DNA of 9,259 bases from Spongiibacteraceae bacterium (GTDB taxonomy: Bacteria; Pseudomonadota; Gammaproteobacteria; Pseudomonadales; PIVM01): contig JAUXDF010000096.1 of assembly GCA_030618505.1 (NCBI GenBank), positions 1-9,259 of the forward strand, in the 5' to 3' direction. The notes beneath the pieces were generated by a model, which saw only the letters and a list, made by a program, of their open reading frames with translations, was not told the DNA's origin and searched no databases. Shown in pieces: positions 1 to 6,788 of the stretch. Position 1 is the first letter of the stretch; the number at the start of each line of letters is the position of its first letter. The position numbers and the translations under genes are program-made.

Positions 1-62
1 GCGCCCTTGTCAATCAGCTTTTCACGCGGACGCTCCGCCGCCGGCCAATCCCTTATTGCCAT
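1..62 (-). CDS. radC: RadC family protein, N-terminal fragment (runs off the left edge)
   Basis: Read on the minus strand, an ATG at 62-60 opens a frame starting MAIRDWPAAERPREKLIDKG, which leaves the window at base 1. This is the characteristic N-terminus of RadC/YicR proteins (MAIRDWP..ERPREKL). An AGGGAGGA-type ribosome binding site lies just upstream of the ATG (the plus strand reads tcctccct at 67-74). RadC is a JAB/MPN-type metalloprotein historically linked to DNA repair, though its role is disputed. Only about 20 residues are visible, so the helix-hairpin-helix and metal-binding domains are outside the window. Its divergent position next to coaBC is the usual gammaproteobacterial arrangement and supports the call. 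Confidence 0.88.
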   Translation of the reverse strand, partial: MAIRDWPAAERPREKLIDKG

Positions 63-121
63 AGATCCTCCCTGGATTCTAAAACTTCCTTTTAAAATAA
101 CGACTACAATAAACTCAACGC

Positions 122-150
122 TTCGAAAACCGGCCTACAGATGGTATCTT
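122..150 (+). promoter_or_regulatory. Candidate coaBC promoter with extended -10
   Basis: TATCTT at 145-150 is preceded by TGG (142-144), giving an extended -10 (TGnTATCTT). TTCGAA at 122-127, 17 bp upstream, is a poor -35. Transcription would start near 157. That makes a TTG codon at 161 almost leaderless and leaves about 40 nt of leader for the GTG at 197. TACAAT at 105-110 is an alternative -10 hexamer in the same divergent spacer. This is inference from consensus matching only. Confidence 0.3.
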
Positions 151-196
151 AGCGCCCAACTTGCCCATTAATCTCCTGTATCAAGCCATACTAACC

Positions 197-1423
197 GTGT
201 CAAAAGCCCAATTAAGCAACAAACATATTATTCTTGGCGTTACCGGCGGCATCGCTGCCTACAAAGCCGCCGAGCTTATCCGCCTGCTACGCCAGCATAA
301 TGCACAAGTTCGCGTGGTGATGACGCAAGGTGCGCGCGAGTTTATCACACCCTTAACGCTGCAGGCGCTATCGGGCAATCCAGTCCACCTCGATCTACTC
401 GATCCAGAGGCTGAAGCCGGCATGGGCCATATTGAACTAGCCAAATGGGCTGACCTGATTCTTATAGCACCGGCCAGCGCTAATTTTATTGCTCGCCTTA
501 CAAATGGCCAGGCAGATGATCTGCTTACCACGCTGTGCCTTGCTACCATCGCCCCGATTGCCATTGCCCCGGCCATGAACCAGGCCATGTGGCTTAATAG
601 CCAAACACAAAGAAACTGCCAACAGCTACAAGACAAGGGTATTACGCTTTTTGGCCCAGGCAGTGGCACTCAGGCCTGCGGTGATGTTGGCCCTGGCAGA
701 ATGCTGGAACCTCTTGAGCTGAGCGAACTCAGTGCCGCTTTATTTCCCACTGGTTTGTTTAGCGACAAAAAAATCGTCATCACCGCCGGCCCCACCCGCG
801 AGGCGATTGATCCCGTGCGCTATATCAGCAACCACAGCTCTGGCAAGATGGGTTTTGCACTGGCTCAGGCCGCCATCGATGGTGGCGCCCAAACAACACT
901 GATTGCAGGGCCAGTGTCACTTGAAGCTCCTGAGGGCGCTGCACGAATCGATGTGATTAGCGCGCGGCAAATGTATGATGCCGCGCTGACTGCAGCAGCC
1001 GATTGTGATATTTTTATCGCTACGGCAGCCGTTGCCGATTATCGGCCAACAAAACTTGCCGATCAAAAAATCAAAAAAGACCGCAACCCCAATACTCAAG
1101 ACACGATGGTCATTGAGCTAAGCCTCAACCCTGATATTGTTGCCGCCGTTGCCGCACGGCCAGACAAACCTTTTACCGTTGGTTTTGCCGCCGAAACACA
1201 GCAAGTTGTTGACTATGCCCACGATAAATTAACACGTAAAAATCTCGATATGATTATTGCCAATGATGTCTCAGCAGCAGGCATTGGATTTAACAGCGAT
1301 GACAATGCTGTCACCGTCGTTTGGCCTCAGGGTCAGCAACAAATCGAAAAAACCAGCAAACGACAGTTGGCAAAACTGCTGATGGAGCATATTGCCAAAC
1401 AGTACCAGCGCACAAATTCATAA
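197..1423 (+). CDS. coaBC: Bifunctional phosphopantothenoylcysteine decarboxylase / phosphopantothenate-cysteine ligase (CoaBC, Dfp)
   Basis: CoaBC catalyses two consecutive cytoplasmic steps of coenzyme A synthesis: CTP-dependent ligation of cysteine to 4'-phosphopantothenate, then FMN-dependent decarboxylation to 4'-phosphopantetheine. Both halves are complete. Numbered from the GTG start (408 aa), the CoaC half has the flavoprotein motif GVTGGIAAYK, the catalytic His of GHIELAKWAD (about 78), PAMN (125-128) and the catalytic Cys of QACGD (about 161). The CoaB half has ITAGPTRE, RYISNHSSGKMG (Asn about 212), AAVADYRP and KIKK. Spacing between these residues matches E. coli Dfp. The frame is open upstream to a TTG at 161, which would add 12 residues. 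I prefer GTG 197 because it gives an N-terminus close in length to E. coli Dfp. Neither start has a clear Shine-Dalgarno sequence. algC follows after 64 bp; dut is absent from that gap. Confidence 0.95.
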   Translation: MSKAQLSNKHIILGVTGGIAAYKAAELIRLLRQHNAQVRVVMTQGAREFITPLTLQALSGNPVHLDLLDPEAEAGMGHIELAKWADLILIAPASANFIARLTNGQADDLLTTLCLATIAPIAIAPAMNQAMWLNSQTQRNCQQLQDKGITLFGPGSGTQACGDVGPGRMLEPLELSELSAALFPTGLFSDKKIVITAGPTREAIDPVRYISNHSSGKMGFALAQAAIDGGAQTTLIAGPVSLEAPEGAARIDVISARQMYDAALTAAADCDIFIATAAVADYRPTKLADQKIKKDRNPNTQDTMVIELSLNPDIVAAVAARPDKPFTVGFAAETQQVVDYAHDKLTRKNLDMIIANDVSAAGIGFNSDDNAVTVVWPQGQQQIEKTSKRQLAKLLMEHIAKQYQRTNS

Positions 1424-1487
1424 ACCTGAGACTGTCGATATTGGGATTTTAGGTCTATAGTAATATTCAAAAAACTGTAATGGAATC

Positions 1488-4046
1488 ATGGCTAAACGGA
1501 AAAAGAACGAAACAAGTAAAGCGACTGTTAGTAAAAAGGCATCCGCTAAAAATCTGCTGGCAAGCAGCTTTGCACTGACTCTTGGTGCTACCTGGCTGAG
1601 CTTGCTGGTGGTTGCCGGCTTCCTTGCGCTATGGCAAGCACCCCAGGATAACACTCGGCAAATCAATGCCAGTAGCACCAGACTGGCCCAGCATCAGGCG
1701 CAATCACTGCAAGTTGCCATCAGCCAAGGTCAGGCACAACTTCAGGCCTATGCCCTCTATCCGGCCATCGCCGAGCTACTCGCAGCCCAGGATATAATCA
1801 GTCTGGAGCAACACGCTCAGCAGTTAAGTTATTTATTTCCCAATATCGCCAGCCTCAGGTTGATTCCACTGGGACCTCTGGGCATTGCTGGCCTGGGGAA
1901 AAACAACATCAGCCTGAGAAATAATATTGAAGTCGATATGGTGCGCAGGGCATCGCAGAAGGACGCGGTTCCGGTAGAACTATACAACCATGAGGAACAG
2001 TGGCTGTTTAGTATCGCACAGCCGGTAGTCGATCAAAACGATGTAGCGGTCGGCGCAATTTTACTCACCTTAAACAATCGTTTTATTGATGATATTCTCG
2101 CCAGACTTGATCCTGCCCTCGGTCAAACCAGCCTGCAACTCAGCGGCAGCAAAAAACGCATAGTCAGCCAGCACGGCATTCAAGGGGTGGACACATATCG
2201 CCAACAGGCTTCAATACCCTATCAGGGTTGGCAGCTCTCTTTTAGCCCCAGCCAGACACTTGTCACCGAACGCAGCAACAAACCCTTAAACAGCCTCATT
2301 GCGCTGGGTTCAGCCGCCCTGCTCATTACCCTGCTTGCCCTGCTTGCCTACCGGCAGCTGAGCCAGACCATCACTCGACATTTTGATTTACTGGTGGACT
2401 ATGCCGAGAAACTTAACGACAAAACTAAAGCCAGCAGCCCCGAATTCAGCCTGGCCCGTTTCACCGAGATAGCGACCAAAATGTCTGAGTTGCGGCGCAT
2501 GGGAGTTAGTGAGACCAACGGCAAACAAGCTGCGGTGGAGAAACCTAGTCAAACTGCTGATCCGCTGTTTCAGAATGAGTCCCTGGACGACGTACTGGAT
2601 CTGGACAATCTTGGCAGTCTGGACGACGTGCTCGATCTCGATAACTCATTGCTACTGTCTGAAAGCGAAATGCCGGAACTCAATGAACAAATCTTTCGTG
2701 CTTACGATATTCGCGGCATTGCCGAAAGCGAGCTTAATGAGGCCGTTTGCTACCACCTTGGTTTGGCGATCGGTAGCGAGGCCGGCGAGCAGGGGCAGCA
2801 AAGTGTGGTGGTGGCCTGTGATGGCCGCCACTCCAGTCCGGCGATAAAAGATGCCATCAGCCAGGGCCTGATGGACAGCGGGCGGGATGTTATCGACATA
2901 GGTATGCAGCCTACCCCGCTGCTCTATTTTGCCTGCCACCACCTCGACACGCAGTCTGGTGTGATGGTCACCGGCAGCCACAACCCTTCGGAATATAATG
3001 GCCTGAAAATTGTCATCGACGGCACCACATTAAGTTATGACGCTATTCAAAAACTCAAGCAACGAATACAAACCCAGAATTATCAAAAAGGCCAGGGCAG
3101 CCATCAACAGCAGGATGTCAGTGAAGACTATATCGAAACGATTACCTGTGATGTTGCTATCGCCCAGCCTCTAAAGGTCGTTGTTGACTGTGGCAACGGG
3201 GTTGCCGGCATCTTAACTCCCCGACTTATTGAAGAGTTGGGCTGCGAGGTAATTCCACTCTATTGTGATATCGATGGTGATTTCCCCAATCACCACCCCG
3301 ACCCCAGCATTGTTGAAAACCTGCAGGATCTGATTGCAGCAGTTGACGAACACCAGGCCGATTTGGGTATCGCACTCGATGGTGACGGAGATCGGATCGG
3401 GGTTGTCAGTGGCAGCGGCAAAGTTATTTTGCCCGATCGCTTACTGATGCTGTTTGCCCAGGATGTTGTTTCACGTAACCCCGGCACCGATGTTATTTTT
3501 GATGTTAAATCTACTCGCCATCTTAATACCCTGATCAGCAGCTATGGCGGCCGACCAATTATGTGGAAAAGTGGTCACTCCTATATCAAGGAGAAAATGC
3601 AGGAAACCGGCGCCCTGCTGGGCGGTGAGCTAAGCGGTCATATTTTCTTCAAGGAACGCTGGTTCGGCTTTGATGATGGTATCTACAGTGCCGCCAGATT
3701 GATTGAAATACTCAGTACCTCAGATGCAGATTTAGATAACCAGCTAAGCGCCTTTACGGAAAGCATCAGCACCACCGAACTGCACATTAACGTGGGTGAA
3801 GATAATAAATTTGCACTAATGGAAGCACTGAGCGCGAAAGCACAGTTTGACGATGCAAAAATATCCACGCTGGATGGTATTCGCGCTGATTTCCCCGATG
3901 GCTGGGGCCTGGTGCGCGCCTCCAATACCACACCGGTTTTGACCCTGCGCTTTGAAGCTGATACCGAAGAAGCACTACAGCGCATTCAAAATCAATTTAA
4001 AGAACAACTATCAGCGATTGACAGCTCCTTAAGCTTTCCGTTTTAA
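1488..4046 (+). CDS. algC: Membrane-anchored phosphomannomutase/phosphoglucomutase (AlgC type) with N-terminal Cache-like sensor region
   Basis: The 852-residue product has two parts. Residues about 400-852 are a full AlgC-type alpha-D-phosphohexomutase, which interconverts mannose or glucose 6-phosphate and 1-phosphate for exopolysaccharide and LPS sugar precursors. Visible motifs are FRAYDIRG (403-410), the phosphoserine loop TGSHNP (Ser497), the metal loop DGDGDR (631-636), KSGHS (694-698), the sugar-binding GGELSGH (712-718) and the phosphate loop RASNTTP (810-816). The C-terminus SSLSFPF resembles that of P. aeruginosa AlgC (463 aa). Residues 1-400 are extra: a Lys-rich N-terminus, TM1 (about 27-49), about 215 residues predicted extracytoplasmic with a Cache-like pattern (helix, FPNIASLRLIPLG, then QWLFSIAQPVV...VGAILLTLN), TM2 (about 268-289), and a cytoplasmic linker with the duplicated SLDDVLDLDN. 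The Cache call is inferred from pattern. ATG 2670 (Met395) could start a soluble 458-residue form, but its ribosome site is weak, as is that of ATG 1488. Confidence 0.93.
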   Translation: MAKRKKNETSKATVSKKASAKNLLASSFALTLGATWLSLLVVAGFLALWQAPQDNTRQINASSTRLAQHQAQSLQVAISQGQAQLQAYALYPAIAELLAAQDIISLEQHAQQLSYLFPNIASLRLIPLGPLGIAGLGKNNISLRNNIEVDMVRRASQKDAVPVELYNHEEQWLFSIAQPVVDQNDVAVGAILLTLNNRFIDDILARLDPALGQTSLQLSGSKKRIVSQHGIQGVDTYRQQASIPYQGWQLSFSPSQTLVTERSNKPLNSLIALGSAALLITLLALLAYRQLSQTITRHFDLLVDYAEKLNDKTKASSPEFSLARFTEIATKMSELRRMGVSETNGKQAAVEKPSQTADPLFQNESLDDVLDLDNLGSLDDVLDLDNSLLLSESEMPELNEQIFRAYDIRGIAESELNEAVCYHLGLAIGSEAGEQGQQSVVVACDGRHSSPAIKDAISQGLMDSGRDVIDIGMQPTPLLYFACHHLDTQSGVMVTGSHNPSEYNGLKIVIDGTTLSYDAIQKLKQRIQTQNYQKGQGSHQQQDVSEDYIETITCDVAIAQPLKVVVDCGNGVAGILTPRLIEELGCEVIPLYCDIDGDFPNHHPDPSIVENLQDLIAAVDEHQADLGIALDGDGDRIGVVSGSGKVILPDRLLMLFAQDVVSRNPGTDVIFDVKSTRHLNTLISSYGGRPIMWKSGHSYIKEKMQETGALLGGELSGHIFFKERWFGFDDGIYSAARLIEILSTSDADLDNQLSAFTESISTTELHINVGEDNKFALMEALSAKAQFDDAKISTLDGIRADFPDGWGLVRASNTTPVLTLRFEADTEEALQRIQNQFKEQLSAIDSSLSFPF
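2580..2651 (+). repeat. Two-copy 36 bp in-frame tandem repeat in the algC linker
   Basis: Two adjacent 12-codon units (2580-2615 and 2616-2651) both encode SLDDVLDLDN, followed by LG and SL. The two 10-codon cores differ at 8 of 30 bases, and every change is synonymous. One is Ser TCC versus AGT, which needs more than one substitution. The peptide is acidic and amphipathic and lies in the linker between TM2 and the mutase domain. Peptide identity despite nucleotide drift suggests an old duplication kept by selection on the protein. Confidence 0.9.
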
Positions 4047-4100
4047 TTCAACTCCAGCGTAAGGTACCACAGAGTTTTTGTGCCAGCCCGTTACGCGGTG

Positions 4101-4129
4101 TTGCCGTCCCTTGCTCACAGCGATAAACT
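4101..4129 (+). promoter_or_regulatory. Candidate argB promoter
   Basis: TTGCCG (4101-4106) and TAAACT (4124-4129) are separated by 17 bp, and each matches four of six consensus bases. They lie in the 147 bp gap between algC and argB, about 65 bp before the argB ATG. I see no convincing intrinsic terminator in this gap, so read-through from algC is equally possible. Consensus match only. Confidence 0.25.
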
Positions 4130-4193
4130 TGCCGCAGCAGCAATCGCAACAACAAACACACGCATCATCACAAGTTTTAAACAGGCTTACTGA

Positions 4194-5105
4194 ATGTCCC
4201 TTAATCGCACCACTGCCCTCGATATTGCCCAGGTACTGACCGAAGCATTGCCTTACATCCAGCGTTTTACCGATAAAACCATCGTCGTAAAATATGGCGG
4301 CAACGCGATGATAGATGAGGACTTAAAAATCAGTTTTGCGAAAGATATCGTGCTGATGAAACTGGTAGGCATGAACCCTGTTGTCGTCCATGGCGGCGGC
4401 CCGCAAATTGGCGCTTTGCTGGAAAAATTAAATCTAAAAAGCCATTTTATCGATGGCATGCGGGTTACCGATAGCCAAACCATGGATGCTGTTGAAATGG
4501 TTTTGGGCGCCAGCGTCAACAAGGATATTGTCAGCATGCTCAATCGCAGTGGCGGCAAAGCCATCGGTATTACCGGCAAAGATGGCAATCTAATCAAAGC
4601 CCACAAACTGAAAATCACCCGTCAAACACCGGAGATGCAGGTACCGGAAATTATTGATATTGGCCATGTCGGTGATGTTGAACAGATTAACACCGAGATT
4701 CTCGATGTCTTACTGCAAAGTAATTTTATTCCCGTCATCGCCCCGATAGGCGTTGATGACGAGGGCAACTCCTACAATATCAACGCGGATCTGGTCGCTG
4801 GTAAAGTGGCGGAAGTGCTGAAAGCAGAAAAGCTGATGTTATTAACCAATGTCGGTGGTTTAATGGATAAAGAAGACAAAATCCTGACAGGACTGACAAC
4901 AGTCGATGTTGACCGACTGATTGCCGATGGCACCATCTACGGCGGTATGTTACCAAAAATTCGCTGCGCGCTTGATGCCGTAAAAGGTGGTGTGAGCAGC
5001 TCACATATCATTGATGGCCGCGTTCCTCATGCCGTTTTATTGGAAATTTTCACCGATATGGGTGTAGGCACATTGATCAGCAACAACGAGACTCCAACGC
5101 AATAA
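4194..5105 (+). CDS. argB: Acetylglutamate kinase
   Basis: This enzyme phosphorylates N-acetylglutamate with ATP, the second step of arginine biosynthesis, in the cytoplasm. The 303-residue product shows the amino-acid kinase fold signatures in order: VVKYGGNAM (Lys33, phosphate contact), HGGGPQI (66-72), DGMRVTD (87-93, substrate Arg90), SGGKAIGITGKDG (119-131), NINADLVAGKVAEVL (195-209), LTNVGGLMD (217-225) and GGMLPKI (250-256, Lys255). The first 25 or so residues (TALDIAQVLTEALPYIQRFTDKT) form the extra N-terminal helix known from the hexameric, arginine-inhibited class, as in P. aeruginosa and Thermotoga. Feedback inhibition by arginine is therefore likely, by family inference. The ATG is preceded by a modest CAGG site. 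Position between algC and slmA matches the conserved order in related bacteria. Confidence 0.97.
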   Translation: MSLNRTTALDIAQVLTEALPYIQRFTDKTIVVKYGGNAMIDEDLKISFAKDIVLMKLVGMNPVVVHGGGPQIGALLEKLNLKSHFIDGMRVTDSQTMDAVEMVLGASVNKDIVSMLNRSGGKAIGITGKDGNLIKAHKLKITRQTPEMQVPEIIDIGHVGDVEQINTEILDVLLQSNFIPVIAPIGVDDEGNSYNINADLVAGKVAEVLKAEKLMLLTNVGGLMDKEDKILTGLTTVDVDRLIADGTIYGGMLPKIRCALDAVKGGVSSSHIIDGRVPHAVLLEIFTDMGVGTLISNNETPTQ

Positions 5106-5260
5106 ACAATAATTCCAAAGGGAAGGACACCCGTGCTCTGTCACTTTAGCAAGTTGATATTGCAGCGAGGCGAATGAATCGCTAGCATGGACAGGTCGAT
5201 TTTGTTTTTATCGTCGCTGTTTTTACTTTTTATCTTTTACCATCAGCCAAGAGACCCGCT

Positions 5261-5872
5261 GTGAAAAAAGCCTCTCGCCGACAACAGATCCTCGAATCAC
5301 TGGCACAAATGCTGGAGCAAAGCCCCGGTGAGCGTATTACCACGGCAAAATTAGCCAAGCAGGTAGGCGTATCCGAGGCGGCACTTTATCGGCATTTTCC
5401 CAGCAAATCGAAAATGTTTGAGGGTTTAATCGAGTTTATCGAAGAAACTATCTTCAGTCGTGTCAACCTGATTCTTGAAGAGGAAGCGGGTGCAGCATTA
5501 CGCTGCGAGAAGATTCTCACCCTGTTGCTCAGCTTCGCAGAACGCAACCCCGGTATTACCCGCCTGCTGACCGGCGATGCGCTGGCTGGCGAAACCGGGC
5601 GACTGCGCACCCGTATTGCACAATTTTATGATCGCCTGGAGACCCAGCTTAAACAGATTCTTCGCGAAGCCGAGATGCGCGAAGGTATTCGGCCTTCGGT
5701 ACCGATTAACGTTGCCGCCAACCTTTTATTAGCCGCAGCAGAGGGACGTATCAGTCAATATGTACGCAGTGAGTTTTCTCGCCGGCCAACAGAACAGTGG
5801 CAGGATCAATGGTCATTACTGATGGAGGGGTTTTTTCGCAAAACGATGGCAGCCGGCACTAACTTTAACTAG
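5261..5872 (+). CDS. slmA: Nucleoid occlusion factor SlmA (TetR family)
   Basis: SlmA is a TetR-fold DNA-binding protein that binds palindromic chromosomal sites and, when bound, antagonises FtsZ polymerisation so that septa do not form over the nucleoid. The 203-residue product has the TetR N-terminal helix-turn-helix at about 26-47 (ITTAKLAKQVGVSEAALYRHFPSKSKMF). It also has SlmA-specific stretches that I recognise from the E. coli protein: GLIEFIEETIFSRVNLIL, ERNPGITRLLTGDAL, LKQILREAEMREG and YVRSEFSRRPTEQW. The start is GTG with only a weak AGAGA site upstream. argB precedes it by 155 bp with no clear promoter or terminator that I can support. Its TAG stop (5870-5872) lies inside the left direct repeat of a palindromic element, so the extreme C-terminus (about GTNFN) borders an insertion. 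Confidence 0.93.
   Translation: MKKASRRQQILESLAQMLEQSPGERITTAKLAKQVGVSEAALYRHFPSKSKMFEGLIEFIEETIFSRVNLILEEEAGAALRCEKILTLLLSFAERNPGITRLLTGDALAGETGRLRTRIAQFYDRLETQLKQILREAEMREGIRPSVPINVAANLLLAAAEGRISQYVRSEFSRRPTEQWQDQWSLLMEGFFRKTMAAGTNFN
5866..5872. repeat. Left 7 bp direct repeat TAACTAG
   Basis: An exact copy lies at 6014-6020. The repeat includes the slmA stop codon TAG, so an insertion here would have left the reading frame and its stop intact. Confidence 0.65.
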
Positions 5873-6015
5873 TGCCTAACCAGAAACCGGAATTTTTCGA
5901 AAATTAAGTTCGGTCATGGCCAACACCAATCTAGCTCCTAGGCCTTTTCAAGGCCTTTAAGTCGCAAGATTGGTGTTGGCCATGACCTCTTTGTTTAATT
6001 TCTGGATGGACACTA
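5870..6015. mobile_element. MITE-like nested palindromic element after slmA
   Basis: Ends match as imperfect inverted repeats: TAGTGCCTAACCAGAAA at 5870-5886 and, read on the minus strand, TAGTGTCCATCCAGAAA from 6015 to 5999 (14 of 17 identical). Within them is a perfect 21 bp inverted repeat (5912-5932 and 5967-5987), and inside that a perfect 7 bp hairpin, AGGCCTT-ttc-AAGGCCT (5940-5956). The 7-mer TAACTAG is present at both edges (5866-5872 and 6014-6020), consistent with target-site duplication, although a TA duplication is also possible because the ends carry TA. There is no coding capacity, so it would be non-autonomous. It sits between convergent slmA and the DUF4124 gene, where its RNA hairpin could also terminate transcription. 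I cannot name a parent IS family. Confidence 0.72.
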
Positions 6016-6020
6016 ACTAG
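6014..6020. repeat. Right 7 bp direct repeat TAACTAG
   Basis: Exact copy of 5866-5872. If it is a target-site duplication, the ancestral sequence would have run from the slmA stop straight into AAATTGATGCC at 6021. Confidence 0.65.
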
Positions 6021-6027
6021 AAATTGA

Positions 6028-6044
6028 TGCCTGATCGTCAGGCA
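6028..6044 (-). terminator. Hairpin after the DUF4124 gene, possible weak terminator
   Basis: TGCCTGA-tcg-TCAGGCA is a perfect 7 bp stem with a 3-base loop, 17 bases beyond the stop of the minus-strand DUF4124 gene. On that strand it is followed by TCAATTTC, a poor T-tract. It would be a weak intrinsic terminator at best. Confidence 0.4.
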
Positions 6045-6061
6045 CACACCACAGCATTTCC

Positions 6062-6703
6062 CTATCGACGACGGTAGCCCATCACCTCAATCAAGTACTG
6101 AAAACGCTCAATATCCTGTTGGTACTGCAAGCTAACCGCCTCGATCTCCTTGGCGCGGGCAGCAATATCCAGTTCGGACAAGGCTATCTCTTTTTTCAAT
6201 TGTTCAATATTATCAAGCAGACTTTGTGGTGCCGCCCGCCCTCTTCTCTCAATATCCGCCGCCCTGGCCTGCTGACGCTCGACCTGCGCTTTATTAGTAC
6301 TGACATTACTGTGCAAAATACTGCGACGTATCTCCAGCTCTTTAATCGTCCGCCCTTTCACCGCTTCAATATCCCGCACATCGCTATAACGCATCAGCAA
6401 ACTGCGATCATGGCGCAATTGAGCCTTATCTATCTCACTCTGTTTGCGCTTGCGAGCCTCTTCACTGGATAAATTACGAAGCTCTTCCTCACTCAGTTGA
6501 CGAGGCACCACTTCAAGCACTTGCCCCATCAGGTTCAGTATTTCATAACCGTTTTTAGCATAACCAGGCGGTACCTCATCATCAATGACCACCGTACCCT
6601 GGGCATTTTTATACCGATACAGTTTGTCACCCATCGCCCACACGAAATTGGCAAACAACAAAGTAAGAATCATTAAACTATTTAAAATATATTTACTTGT
6701 CAC
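6062..6703 (-). CDS. Exported DUF4124-like protein with long coiled coil, function unknown
   Basis: I recognise no specific function. Numbered from a GTG start at 6703 (213 aa), residues 1-23 form a Sec-type signal peptide (VTSKY, hydrophobic LMILTLLFANFVWA). Residues about 27-58 resemble the DUF4124 domain (KLYRYKNAQGTVVIDDEVPPGYAKNGYEIL), a short beta-rich module common in gammaproteobacterial envelope proteins. Residues about 70-205 are charged and helical, rich in E, K, R, Q and A, and probably form coiled coils. The protein ends in GYRRR. The frame stays open to a TTG at 6742; I prefer the GTG because it starts directly at the signal peptide, though neither has a good ribosome site. It lies downstream of pyrE on the same strand with a 240 bp gap containing several inverted repeats. 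A periplasmic location is inferred; a role is not. Confidence 0.75.
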   Translation of the reverse strand: MTSKYILNSLMILTLLFANFVWAMGDKLYRYKNAQGTVVIDDEVPPGYAKNGYEILNLMGQVLEVVPRQLSEEELRNLSSEEARKRKQSEIDKAQLRHDRSLLMRYSDVRDIEAVKGRTIKELEIRRSILHSNVSTNKAQVERQQARAADIERRGRAAPQSLLDNIEQLKKEIALSELDIAARAKEIEAVSLQYQQDIERFQYLIEVMGYRRR

Positions 6704-6788
6704 AAGTTTACCGTTTGAAGTATCCCTTATCCCTGCCTTCAAGAGGATTAACTCAACCTTTTTGTATTATTACCAAATCCGACCACCC

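Noticed and set aside
259..669. Minus-strand frame of 136 codons inside coaBC
   Set aside because: Antisense shadow of a strongly conserved gene with intact catalytic motifs.
1418..1678. Minus-strand open frame across the coaBC-algC junction
   Set aside because: Composition mirrors the opposite strand of algC; no ribosome site, no recognisable domain, and overlap with a certain gene.
4992..5004. GTGAG-cag-CTCAC in argB, close to the SlmA binding palindrome and just upstream of slmA
   Set aside because: The SlmA site as I know it, GTGAGTACTCAC, has a 2-base centre; here it is 3 bases, and the sequence is ordinary coding for Val-Ser-Ser-Ser-His in argB. Helical phasing would be wrong.
5154..5188. 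TTGATA and TAGCAT as an slmA promoter
   Set aside because: The spacing is 23 bp, outside the usual range, and no better -10 lies at 16-18 bp.
6119..6472. Plus-strand open frame of 117 codons inside the DUF4124 gene
   Set aside because: Shadow of the minus-strand gene, which has a signal peptide and coherent coiled-coil pattern; the plus-strand product has no recognisable features.
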